From: Fratercula arctica | Lineage: Eukaryota; Chordata; Aves; Charadriiformes; Alcidae | Assembly (NCBI GenBank): GCA_947846985.1 | Contig: CANTUZ010000001.1 | Span: forward strand, 149,636,447 to 149,700,446 | Length of the DNA: 64,000 nt | Direction: 5' to 3' | Shown: positions 49,257-62,315 of the stretch, piece by piece | Numbering within the stretch: position 1 is the stretch's first letter | Layout of the letters: the number at the start of each line of letters is the position of its first letter | Notes under the pieces: model-generated | What the model was told of the DNA's origin: nothing | Database searches by the model: none | What the model saw: only the letters and a program-made list of their open reading frames with translations | Program-made: the position numbers and the translations under genes

Positions 49257-50619
49257 CTTAGCTACTCTGCAGTGGTGGCTTGTAATGTTTTGAAAAGGGG
49301 GCAAATATCAGTCACCTCCAGTCGTGATAAAAGGGGGATGGAAGGCAGCTTTGACATCCAACTCTGCAAGACATTTAGGTGTGTGAGATCCTAAGTAGAG
49401 ATTTCTCTTTGGGAATCAAATCATGAACATAGTGTCTGAGTAGATCTTCAAGTCCCTCTCCTTGGCTCCCTCTCCAACTGACAAATTCAGGCAATATCTC
49501 ACTTGGCTTCGTGGCTTTTATGTATTTCATTCTATGTAGACAAACTCTTCCCTGGGATTACACATAGAGCTGGCTATCCGATTTCCAGGTTGAAGATGCA
49601 GTTCGGTGTTTGCATTACTTTAAACCCGATTATCCTTGGTAAATTATTGGAAAGTAAGCTATTGGTGAGCAGCCCTAGCCTTGGAAGGTCAAAATTTCTT
49701 GTTTTCTTTACTGCGTGGGGATGTTGAATCGATGATTATGAAGTGCTTAGTCAGTTTACTAATGGGTCTTCCACAAACAATTCTTGGTCTGTGACTGAAG
49801 AGGGTTTTTGAGGAATAGAGCTGAAGCTCTCTCTGGCAGCATCTTCCGTGTTCTGCTCTTCTCTGCACTACTTCAACGCGCGTGACTCAAGCTCTATCTC
49901 CCCCCTTTACTGACACAAAGCTGACCCTCCAGCTCCCCCACTGTTCTCCAAAGCCTCTCTCACGCCTTCTGCTGGAGTCACTTCTCTGCCTCTTCTATCG
50001 TTGAAGTGTACAGTTTCTGGGACTTCTCTGGATCTGAAAAAGGCAGAAGAGACTCCCTATCCCAAATACAGCCCTGTTAAATGAGGATTGCTCTACACAG
50101 CTGTCTGTATCACAGGATGCTTAGGAAAGTGTGAAGCGGCTCATAAATCCCAATGAGATGTTCTGAATTCTTCTCAAAGATTAATGTGTCCCAAATACAT
50201 AACTTGAAAGCTGTAAACTGATGCCATCTCAATGTATCTTTACACCTCCTTCCAGTGACAGCATCTGTGGGCCTGTGCCGGATGAGGCTGAACATTTTCA
50301 GCATCTCACCCTGATCTCAACACTTTGTCCTTGGTGTCTGTTCACGTTGTGTCACCCAGAAAGGCCGTGCTGCCTAGCACCCAGCTCAAAGGTTAGGACA
50401 GGGCAAGGGGGAGTGAGCTGCAGGCCCGGAGGGACAGTACTCGCATGTTCCCTCCAGTGTTGTCTCCTCCAGAGCCCAGCCAACACTACCTCTGTCTCTA
50501 AGACATTCACTGCTAATGGAAGAGCAGTTCATATTGGGAGGTGCGCTTATAATGCACGCCTTGGCAAAATCAAGCAGCAGCTTGCAAAGATTTTCCTTCA
50601 GTTATTACAAACTGGGGAG

Positions 50620-51262
50620 CAGGTCTGTGGCAAAGGATTTGGGGATCCTGGAGGACAGCAAGCTGAACGTGGGCCAGCAGCATCCCCTGACATTGAAAAG
50701 GCTAACAGCATCCTGGACTGTTTCTAGCAGAAGCATAGCCAGTAGGTTGAGAGAAGTGGTTATCACTTTCAAATTGGCACTTGTTAGACCCCATCTAGGA
50801 AACAGCATCCAGTTTTGGGCTTCCCTAATACAAGAAAGACATGGATAAGCCAGACCAAGTTCAGCAGAGGACCACCAAGATGGTCAAGAGCTGAGGCACC
50901 TGCCCTGTGAGGAGAGGCTGAGGGGGCTGAGCTTGTTCAGCCTGGAAAAAAGAAGCCTGTGGGGGACCCAGCAGCAGCCTGCCCATACCTACAAGGAGGT
51001 TACTGAGAAGAGCTCTTCACAGCGGTGAATGGTGGGAAGACAAGAGACAACTGACATAAATTGAAACTAGAGAGGTTCAAACTGAATTTAAGGAAGAACT
51101 GTTTCCCCACGAGGACAGGCAGCACCACAGGTTGCCCAGAGAGGTTGTTCCTTTTCCTCCATGGGGGTTTTCAAGCCCCAAGTGGATACAGTCTTAAGGA
51201 ACCTGATGTGAGCTCAGAGCTGACCCTGCTGTGAGCAGGAGGTAGGACTAGAGAAGAAAGGA
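50620..51262 (+). mobile_element. CR1 LINE fragment, diverged
   Basis: CR1 phrases in order: ggatcctggaggacagcaag, ttagaccccatctaggaaac, gtgaggagaggctgaggggg, ccacaggttgcccagagagg, and a gtaggactagag near the end. The final gattctatg tail is missing or eroded. Open frames at 50221-50727 and 50516-50848 run into this element and are not host genes. Confidence 0.8.
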
Positions 51263-54200
51263 GGCAGACAGCAAGGGACCTTGAACAATGCAAGGTCTCT
51301 GAGGGTGCCCACTGTGCCCAGTTAAATTCCAGTAACAGCTTGCTGTGAGTTACCCACTACGTAACAGCATGCTGCCTGGAAACAGTGACCATTAGCAGCG
51401 CCGTAGCCTCACTTCGTGCTTGAATTTCATTTTCTCTGCCTTGTCATTAAGCCTGCATTGACCTGGGGTTACTGACGGTGTAGTTTGATGTGCTCGTCTC
51501 TCAGCAAGACAACCCTGCGTCTCCCTTTGTCATTCCTGCCCCTGTTCCGGCTCTCAGCTGTGCAGCTGTTTATACTGTCACGCCAGGGTAGAAAACCGAC
51601 CTCGGTTAAAAATATCCGAGGAGGGGATGTATGCCATCTGTAACCCAGATTGGTTACATGATCTGGTTCACAGTACCTTCCCATAAAGCTTTTTACCTCT
51701 ATCGCCAAAAAGTCAGCACGAGGATAGGCATGAGCGCTGGGGAAAGTGGTGGTGAGGGGGGCGGGGAATGGGATAAACTGCTTAAACAGGTACTGATGTT
51801 AAGAGATGCTCATCAAATTACGGCAGGATTGCTTCCTCTAAGAGGAAATGAGTCCTGTGCATTAGCCTACAGAAAACATAAGCAGCTGAAATCATCTTAG
51901 GGGAAATTAGGGCTATTGTTGAAGCTTTGGCAGCATGCAAAGAAAAATGTAGATGAACCCTTTTTTTCTTTTTTTTCAGGGACCTGTTTCGCCAGTTGCT
52001 CTCAGTAATTGCATTGTGTCCTTATGAGCCAGTACAGATAAACATATGATTTTTAGACTTCCTACAATAGCCAACCCTTAAACAATGATAGTCAGCTTTA
52101 AAAACTGGAGGCTCACATACTCCTAAATAGAGTTCAATTTGTTTTCGCCCCACAGTTAAATTATTTTCTTCCTTTTCACTCTTTCATGGAAGAAATCCCT
52201 CTCTGATCTACGGGATTCTGATTGAAGCAATCATCCGGGTTGAACTCCTCTGAAGTAACTGGAAGGCGCAACTGGATTTTATGTCATGGAAAAGTTAATT
52301 TTCCATGGATTTTCTAGAAAATATTCAATTAGTACCAAGTACAAAATAACTAATTGAAGTGTTAATGGGTGAGCCAGGCATTGTTATTGTGAAGTTCTTC
52401 TTGTCTAAGGCTCAAGAATGTACAATTAGGGCTCACTGAAGAGATTTTAAGGTAACGGTCGGCATCTGTTTAGAATTAGGCCTTTTGCAATGGATTAAAA
52501 AAAAAAAAAATTGCTACCATCTTTTCACCTCCCTTTAGGTGAAATATTTTTCTTTCCCTATTGTATTGCATTGTAGATTTCCTTTTAGTCTGTATACACA
52601 ACAGCAGTCAGATCAAACACCTGGCTTTATTGAAAGTGCAACTAGGGGCAAAATGATGGTGAAGAAAATAAGATTTGGCATAAAACAGTAATTTGTGAAC
52701 ATTCATCACGGTAAAATGAGGAGCATTCTCAAAGTCAGATGTGTGGACTAAATTTGCACCTGGGCAACTTCTATATAGCTTATACAGTTGGCAGTCGGAG
52801 GAAAATAAATGCCAGATCATGTTTTTATGGCTATATTGAGGGTGTCCCGAAAAAGAGCTTTCTTCTTGAACAACCCCTCAGTTTTTTAAATGAGCTCAAA
52901 TATGTTCATTCTTCAGCACCTCCTTGTCTTTCATGTTTTCACATTGGTGTTTTGTCCAGCATATGGACAATGGGAATAAAAATGATTCACCGCTTGTTCC
53001 TGCATCCGTCCTGGCTCTGCTACGCTGTAGGGCTTTGCTGCACAGTTGCCTTTGCTATGGATTTCCCTTCCATATTTGTCTGATACCTGAGGGGGTAATG
53101 TTTAATTCAATACGATTCTGTAATGTACATTTTTTTTCTTTGGGATGATTTCAATTTATAATGGCAGAGACTGAAAAGCATGCATTCATTTCTGCTGAAC
53201 TGCTCTTGTATTTGTGGCGTGACTTTCATTCTCCTCTCCTTTCCTTATTTCCTTGCGGACTCAACAACACTCTTATTTCATGGGGGAGGAGAGAGGGTAT
53301 ATTCCTAATTTAGAGGAATTGATATGGCATGTAGAGACATGAATGTGCCCTTTGTCCCTTTACCCGCTTGCATCACTAGCAGCAGATGATTATGAGGAGA
53401 AACCAGCAATTTTTCATACTGTACTGCGAAAGCAGTCCGTGAGTACAGACCAGCTACAGATGGAAGTATTTAGGACGAGTCAGAAGGTGAAAAATGTATC
53501 TCAGCAAGGGCAGGTGCCTTAAAGCTGAAGTAAGCAAGAAGAAATCAAGCTAGATTGCAGATTAGTGTTTTAATGGGAACTCCACTTCTCTGCCGAGGTT
53601 AGTATTAAAAAATGATTTTGTGATTATGATTATATGTGTTTCTGAATTTCTTTCACTATCCAAATTTAATTAACTTAAAAGGACAAAGCAGGCCATTGTC
53701 CTAAATCTATGGTTTTGGGACAGACCTGTGAAGACCATTAACACCAAAAGGCTTTCACTGAGACTGAAATTGGTCCAGTTCCGTTTTCTGCATCTCTCTT
53801 GCGGTTCCTCCCTCTCTGTCTCCAGCCTTTCATTTTTTCTGCCTCGTTCTTGTACAGCATTTGTCTCCTGTCCATGATGGCCTATGTACTTGTTTATCTT
53901 CCCTTTTTCAGTCTCTGCCCTACATCTTAATTAGTGTTGATTTGCTGCTCCGTAAGACATGGAGCTGAATTTTTTATGTTAAAGACCCTTTTTGTCATTG
54001 TGTGAATGTAAGAGATCTGGCCATTTGTGACGAACTAGACCGTCCATACTCTGCTTGGATATTGTCATGGCTTGAGGGAATACTAGAAATACTTAGCAAT
54101 GTTGTTTTAACAAGGGCCAAAAATGAAACAGCAGAGGATTTGGCAGCTCTGCTTTGCAGGAGCCTCACTATTAATATCATGCTTGGGAAGATCACATTTA

Positions 54201-57200
54201 AGGCAACTTTGAAATTGGTTTGGCTGAAGGAACAAGGTACCTTTTCAAAAGATTTTGCAAAAATCGAACCTTTATTTTTTTTATTTATTGTATGGTTTCT
54301 GGGGTTGTTTATTTTTTTTTAACCCCAGATAGGAGAATTGATGCCTGGTGGGGTTAGATAATACGCTCAGTCCTTGGGATCGGCGCTGGGAGTGGGGCCC
54401 GTTATCCATGGAGTCCTGCCATACCCTCCCCATCGCCCTCTCTGCCCTGACTCACACCTAATTTGCCCCTGTGCCATACAGCTGTGTTAAACCCATCTAC
54501 ACAGCAAGTAGTTTCCCTGTGCTAGCAGTAATAGATACAGCACTGTGCTCAGCCAAGAAGCGTAAAAGAAGTCCTGAGTTACCAGAGTTAGTCATCTTTC
54601 ACTTCAGTCAGTCACTTCTGGGGAGATTTCAACTAGATTATACAAACTTCATCTTTCCTTCCTGTTCTTTTTTGTCTGTATTTGTTTATTTTTAATTTTG
54701 TGGTCCCTCAGAGCTCACAGATGACGCACAAGTTAGCAGAGGCAATGCCATGTGTTCATTATGAACTTTGGGAAGTTTATCCACAGCGAACAGCCTTTCC
54801 TTGGTTCCCTTAGTCACTCTGGATGGATTTAAATGTCGGTGTACTGAGAATGAACCTTGAAGTGCTGTTTGTCATCACTGACTAATGGCTACATCCATGG
54901 AGGGAAGCTAGAAGTTTTTAACAGTTGGAGTTTTAACTTCTGTTTTGGGTACTTAGCGGAGGAAAACCAGCTCCTAGTAGTTATAAAGATGGAAAAGGAT
55001 CAGAAAGTCTCTAAGAGTAAAGACAGGAATTCAGGTCCGGCAAAGGGAACAGGTGGCTTGGTGAAATAATTCATTAATAAAATTTTGGCTGTTGGCCAAA
55101 CATGATCACAGCATGATTTGGATTTAGTCTTGCTAAGGACTGGCGTCTTGTCTACTCACAACCACAAGGCAAGGTGCAGGATGCCAAACTGCACTGAATC
55201 CTGGCCCCGTAATTCCAGCAAGACAGAGCTCTCAGCCTTTGGGCATTGGAGTTGTAAGAGAGCTAAAGCATTTGGTGTGGGGGTGCGTGGGGAGTTCATA
55301 ACCGGGTTAAATGGTCTGCGTAGGCATAGCTTCTGGTTCTCAGTTTGATGGCTAATCCAGGATACTCAGCCACTATTGCCCAACTTGAATCTATGATGCC
55401 TTTTATTAATAACGTGGTCTCAATAGCTTCAATAATAAATAGTTTCAATAAAGAGAAGTCGGGTTTTTTGTGGGTGGGTGGGTGAGAAGAGTTTTTCTCA
55501 TAGCCTGAATAGCTCACAGAGTTTTTAGAAAGCATTAAAAGATTGCACTGTTCTGGATAATTCCAGGTGTCTGCATGGCAATGGCAAACATGCAGGACTC
55601 GTCCGAGTTTAGTGAGGGAAATGTTTGCGTGCAGTCCCTTCTTTCTTTGATAACTGCACGTGATTCCCACCTACAAACAGCTAGGAAATGTTTTATTTAA
55701 GCATCTCATGTGAAGAATGCTATCTGTAACAGTATACCCTATATTCAGGATGGCGCCTCAGCGTCATTTATAGAAGGTATGACTTGAAGACCAACGTTGA
55801 AGTCCTAGCTACATGGGTAAATCAAAGGTAGAATGGGGCAATGATTTATGTTTGAGTCTGTGCCCACCACCTGCTGGCAAACGGCACTGCCATCAAGATG
55901 TAAGTGATAAAATGCGTTATAAACTGAGAATTCAGATTTCTTCCCACCAAAGAAGGCAGAGCTGGCATAGCTGTAATTACAGAATTTCAAACCTGTGATC
56001 TTATCCTTGCACCTTAATGAATTGTCGTAACTCAGCTGAGCTCCAGTAACTGATCATGTGCATGCACTTGGCTAGCCCCAAATGTGTAAGGGCAAGGGGA
56101 AAAAAACAACCCCAAACACAAAACCCAGCAGGAACCTGAAGGAAAGAGTTTTCAGCTGACATGTATCATCCGTCTGCAGTGAGGTAAAAATGTGCACTAA
56201 ATCAATTACTAATCCATAAAATCTCAGTCATAAATCTGGGTCCTTGGTGGCAAATTTTTAAGTGAAATGTAAGGATATGGTAACACGGACTCCTCTGTGA
56301 AATCAAGTGTATGACATATAACTATATAGAAGAGAAACAGGAGTTGGAATATAATTTTCTGTGTATACCAATATGGGAGATGGAGGCACATGACGTCTGT
56401 TAGGAATGCAGTATTTCGGGCATTAGGTAATTACATTTCTTGGGCATTAGGTAAGTTTTCATTTTTTTTGCCAGTTAAGGGCTGATGGTTGCCATCTGAT
56501 AATAACAAAACTTTCACTTAAGATGCCGTAAGCTCGGCTGTGTAAAAATAGTAGCAAATCTGGAACAACACAGCTGAGTGATAACATTTTTTCCCAAATG
56601 TGCTGAATTTGAAGTTACAATAGATATATTCTATATATTCTTAGATGCTTACTATTCCTAAAATAAAATCCATTTTAAAGTGATAGAACTGGATCATGAA
56701 TTTAGATGCTTGGAAATTTGTACCCTAAAGTCTGTATTTTAGTTATCATGGAAAACATTGGGTTTGCTTTACTAAGTGGGATGAGCAACCTTGTGTTGAA
56801 ACCTATGTGACTTCTTTTTGCCCACACACTTTGAAATTACAGATCGCACCTGTTTGGATGACTATATGTAGATTTTGGTATACACATTTAGGCTCTTGGC
56901 TTTAAACATTTTTTTTTGCTGTAATCTATTTAACACTGCTTCATGATTTGTGATTTCTGTCATCTTGCTTGTGGGGAGATATTTATTCAAGAAAAGAAAA
57001 TGCAATGATGCCTTGAGTATAGCTTTGGCGCTTGGTATTTGAAAAGTACTTTACTCACTGTTCCTTGGGCTGAGATTAGATACACTCAGAGTCATTCCTA
57101 TGTTTTATGGCTGTTGAATTTACCTTTGGAGCAGATTAGACTGATGAGAAGAAACTTAAATCTAAAATGAGCATACAAGCCTTTTTTGGGTATAAATAAC

Positions 57201-59703
57201 CCTTTCCCTGGGTCGAACAGGAAGAGTTGCAGTTAAAGATCATGCTGTGTACACTTCTTATTCTGTGAAGATCCCTTGCAAGAATCTTCTTGCAGTGGTG
57301 TCCCTGGTTTCTTTGCCAGTGAGGACCTGAGTTCGGCACCCACAGCTGAAGCTGGGCTGGGTACCAACAGTTGCTGCTTCCTTGCTGTTACCCAAGGATC
57401 TGGGTGTTAATTACTCCACTCTTAAGAAGTGAATTTGGAAAAGGGGAACTTGAATTCTGCCCCAAAACCCTGTGGCAGAGACTCCTCTCCTGCCAGGTTC
57501 CTCAGCTCAGCCGTTCCTTAGGGAAGCTCTCTGCTTGAGAGTGAGAGGCCTCTATTTCAAGTCTTTCATCACTTATTTTTTTTTTAGTGCAAAGTAATCT
57601 ACCACTTGAAAAGGAGTCCAAAATCTGATAAGCAGCATTTTTAGGAGCTCGCAGTCCCAACGCTTTGTACTGTCTGTGGAGAAGGGAATTGCAGCTTTGC
57701 AAGTGACAGCGTTATGAATAGTCAAGCACTTACCGGAGCACTGGCACTGGCTGGATGCGGGGGAAAAGCCAGAGGGAGTGAGTCAGCATGACCTTGGCTG
57801 CTGCCAGAGGGGTGGGTACCGCATCCAGCCTCAACAGTTGATGGCACTGATTGGGGTCTTTAGGGGGAAGAGCCTACGGTGAAACAAAATTCACCAGAGT
57901 AACCACTGATGGTGTGTGTCTGACAGGTGACAACGTGTATACAGTAGTAATGAAAACATGCATCAGCATAAAACGGTTTGTAGTTATTAAAAAGTAATTT
58001 TGTTAGTAAACAGGCCTGGTTCTTTGTTACCCTGTGAAAGAACAGGCTGCGAAAGCGGAAACGTTCTGAAAAAATCAAAATGTCGCTTGTTCCGTGAGCT
58101 GCTGTTTTGCCCACTAGGTCTCAGCAGGGTGGGATAAATGGTTATTTATTGCATGACAGTAGTATCTGGGGATTCTGAGATGCCTGGCACAATGAGTTTC
58201 AGACATATAAATAAAAGCTTAGATATTCTACAGTGAAAATAATAGACATCCTTATCGGGGATTTTCTATTAAGGAATAATAAGTGGAATTTACAGATGAG
58301 TAATGGAGGCCGCGGAGCTGTGGAGGGGTAGGATGTTCAGCCATAATTTCATAGGGAATCTGTGGCTAAATCACAAAGGAAACACAGATTTTTCTCAGAC
58401 CTAGTCCAATCATTTATTTTCCAAAGAATCTTCCATTTTAAAAAGCCGGTCAACCAGAAAGCCAAAGCAATCAACTGCCCTGTACTCACTGACCAGTGTG
58501 TGCACTGTCAGTACTTCCCACTGGTGCCAGTGTGACCAGTAAGGCCATTTAGGAATGGTTTTGCTGGTAGTTTTGCTACTGCAACACAATCAAAACTTAA
58601 GGAAAAATGAGGGTGAGAAACTTATGGAAACCTGTTTGATTTCCTAATTCGTTATTTGGCAGTGTTTCAGTGGCGAAGCTGTTGTCGCTAGAGACCATCA
58701 GTGGCTCCCCACCTGCATCTCTGCCTCCTGTGGAACTGCCGCCTTCGCCTTACTGTCCTCTCGTGGTCCCTCTCCCACGTATTTTGGTGATCCCAGAGCA
58801 CATGGAGAGTACCTGTGATCCCAGAATACATCACCATCTCTCCCCCCCAGCTGCCCTTTCTGCTCTGCCCTCTCCCCCTCTGGAAGCTGACCGCTCCTGG
58901 CTGCCATCCCGGTATTTGTAACAGTCTTCCTACTCCTTCCCACTCATCCCTTTCTGAACCACGACTCTTCTCTGCTGTGACGCAGATTTTCACATCAGCG
59001 TTTGCTAATCCCTATGGCTGGTTGAAACGCTTCATTTTTCCTTGCTCTTTACGCACATTTGGTTGTCCGTTGTGGGGGAGGACCAAATTCCAGCTGCCTC
59101 TCCCTATGGAGAATGCATCTCGCCTCTCCTCACCCGCCGTCTCGGGCTAGCCTCACCCCACAAAGTACCCCTTGTTCCTATCGCTGCATGGGCCAAAGTT
59201 AAATGACATGCTTTACTGTATTGATCTCCGGCATGTGGGATGCCCATTATTATGAGAGTACGTGGGAAATCTTCATGTAATTCTGCAAGGAGTGACTTTT
59301 GCACTTCTTTGGGAGCTCGGGCCGGCTAAAATCTCACAGGGTACGTTGAGCACTAAATCAGGCTTCTTGCAGAGCTGGCAATGGTTAATGTGGAGCTTGT
59401 AGAGGGTAAGGTCTGTGGGGCAAGGTCTGCCCTTACCCGCCTGTTTGTATTGAATGTAACACACTGAGCCTTTATTCTTGGCTGGGACAATTAGGTTCTA
59501 TGGAAATATGAGTAATTAATAATAATAAAGGGACCTCTTCTGTGGACGGGCTGTTAGAAATAATTTCCTTCTGCGAGTTGCTTCTTTAGAATGTGGTTTT
59601 GAACTCTGAGATCCCCAAAGAGATAATCGAAACACAAGCAGCTGTCACAAACCTTTAGCTTTGTTTGTGTAGGCAGTGGTGGAAAGTCCTGAAACTAGAT
59701 CGT

Positions 59704-59785
59704 CGGATGGCTCACTGGTTTGTGCATCTTTTGTTGTGGCATCGAGCTCTTAGGCAACAGACCCGTGTTTGATTAAAGACCCTTC
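59704..59785 (+). mobile_element. Possible tRNA-derived SINE fragment
   Basis: The sequence gatggctcactggtttgtgc resembles a tRNA A-box region, and gtgtttgatt, about 45 bases on, a weak B-box. Diverged and short. Confidence 0.25.
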
Positions 59786-61034
59786 TCAGTAAGAGTGAGT
59801 TTCAACTGTCGCTATTTCTTCTAAGGGGAAAAGGAGGAAAATCGTGCAAGGCAAACCGCTGATCTCCTGGTGCTCTGCACGGGATTCACTTACGGAGCCC
59901 ACAGAATTAGCTGTGCTGTGCAGCTGCTGTAGCTGGTCCAAGAGGCAGGCTCTTGTTTCCAGATGTGGTTTATGAGATGGTGGTGACTCTGAATCCTGCC
60001 TTCACCCATGCAGCAGCTTGAGCCTAACGGCAGGATAAAGCGTTTGGTTGCTTTGGCACGTCACAGTCCTTCAACAGCCGTTCTTCATCCCCTTCACAGG
60101 AGGAGCGGCATCTGGCCCACAGGTTGCCATTTAGATGAGCCTCGTGAATCGTGGTAGGACAATGTAAGGAACAAAGTAACATGGGTCTTCCTGTCCATGG
60201 GATTCATCGGGGTCTGAAGGCTCCTTCTGTCCATCTTCCCCATATGTAAGGGAAGCTGAACGGTAGAGGCCTTCAGAGACCTCTTCCACAACTTTCTTGG
60301 TAGCCTTTGTCAGAACTCTGCCAAAAAAGGCATTAATGACTCTGAAATGTAAAGTCAGGGAATAAAGATACTTTATTCCCCCATTTTTTTTTCCCTAATA
60401 ATAAAAACCTTATTCCTTTAATGAACTCAAACCTGACTTCTTCAGGAAGCTGGTGACATGATGGTGAAGATGAGTATAACTGAGAATGTCACATCGTAAT
60501 TCAAGGTTTTGGAGTACTGGGCTCCCAGTAAGCAATGAATGAATGCAAGCAACCTCAGTAGATTGTTGCTAATGAAGAAGACAGTCATTTCTGAAGCTTT
60601 TTTTCAATCCCTGTTCTATTTCTACTCTGGTAACCATAGTAATTATGCTTCTGTTTTGTGGGTTTAACCTGTCCATGACCAAAACCTCTTCTGGTGACCA
60701 GTTTTTTATTATAAAGAGCATGTTGTGGCCCGCAGCCAAATGCACTGATATTAATACAGAATGTGATTTTTATCTGTTCTCATAAGGCATGTGGAGCCAG
60801 GTACAGCAAGTATTTTTTCAGTTTTTTTAAAATAAAAATATTGAGCTCCATGACAGCACTGTGAATTATGATCTGAATTCTCCGCTGCTGCACCTCTCCT
60901 GAAATCAACAGAATTATGCTAGCAAATAATTTGGTCCTTCATAGTGTTAAGTCACACAACTCTAATAGTGACTGTCATGATGATGTTCCCAGAACTATGA
61001 GGTGTTTTGATGGGAGGACTTGGCAGCAGACTGG

Positions 61035-61100
61035 AAGCACTGGTGACTCAGTGGGCAGTGCTCTGCCTTCTGAATCAGAAATGAACTGGTGCCCCAGCAG
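61035..61100 (+). mobile_element. Possible tRNA-derived SINE fragment
   Basis: The sequence ggtgactcagtgggcagtgc followed by tctgccttctgaatcaga looks like the tRNA-related head of an old SINE and resembles the piece at 59.7 kb. No B-box or tail is clear. Confidence 0.25.
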
Positions 61101-62235
61101 TGCAGTTTGTGGTTTGTTTTTTGTGTTGTTCTTATGAGGTGTAAACCCATCTGTTTTCATAAAATTACTGCTTATCACTTTTGAAAAAGGAAAATTAGTA
61201 TTCTTGCTGCTTTTTTCATTAATTTAATATCAAGATAACTACCCCTGGCTGTCTGTTTTTAAAGAGCTGGTAGGAGAGATTAATCATCTTTGCAGTCGTT
61301 ATCCTTCAGTCAAGTTTGGTCATAATTAGCTAACAGATTCCAAGTTATTAGAAAAGTTGAAACTTTAAGTGACCATAGGAAACAAGCTAAGACGTGCTGC
61401 TTGTTGTTTGCCCTGGATAGTTAGGTCTAAATTTGCATTACTGAACTTGGGTCACCTTCCATGCTGAAATGCATCCTAATGAGGTTTAAAGCCAAATTCC
61501 TTCCTTGTTTTCAAGTTTGGGATCTGTTTGCATAAAGCAGATTTTCTTCTATGATAGTTGTGAAAAGGCTTTTTGCCTCAGTGCAGCGTGGCATGAAAAG
61601 GGCAGCAGTACAAGTGTCAGCTTTTACAAACCAGGCAGCTTCTTACGCTGGAAGAGATAGGAGCAGAATCTGGTCCTCGTAGCTAATCTAGAAGTTGTGT
61701 GTTTTTGCAAATGTTAGCTCAGACATTGAGCTAATATACTTGAAAACTCCCTCCAAGTGAATAAATGGTCTGGGAGTCAAATTCCTAACTCTGACATAAG
61801 AAGGAAATGTGGGCACATCAGTCCCCAAGTTAATCACCTGTTGGTATGTCACAGTACATCTTTCAGAATCTGTTCAATGTAACCTGAACTAAGGGACCAC
61901 CAGAAACATTGTGTAGCCAGTCTTTTTCTCCAGCACCTATATAGAGAATTATTGTGAAACTACTAAAAAAGTCTAACATTAAGTTGTACAAGCTGGGGGA
62001 GGGAAGCTAAGGAACTTCTATGTTTTGCAGTTTGTGAAAGATTCTTTTACAGTTGATGTCTGAAACCCACTGACTGTAGAAGCCAACAGGGACAAAAAAA
62101 TGTGCACTTCAGAGACCCACTTTACCCCCAAAGGTCTCAAACAGGTAAAGTTCCTTTAAGAGTCTTATAGAGGCAAGGCCTGTTAAAGCAACATTACTTT
62201 AGCAAAAAAAAGTGTGTGGTTTTGGACAAAGGGCT

Positions 62236-62315
62236 GTAGGTGGCCCTACTTGAGCAGGGGCTTGGACCATATGACCTCCAGAGGTCCCTTCCCCCTCAGC
62301 CATGCTGTGAGTCTA
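62236..62315 (+). mobile_element. CR1 LINE 3' tail, diverged
   Basis: Short tail: cttgagcaggggcttggacc, atatgacctccagaggtccc, ttccccctcagccatgctgtg. Confidence 0.7.

Noticed and set aside
50221..50848. 168- and 110-codon frames on the plus strand
   Set aside because: Their 3' parts run into a CR1 fragment and they have no protein-family resemblance.
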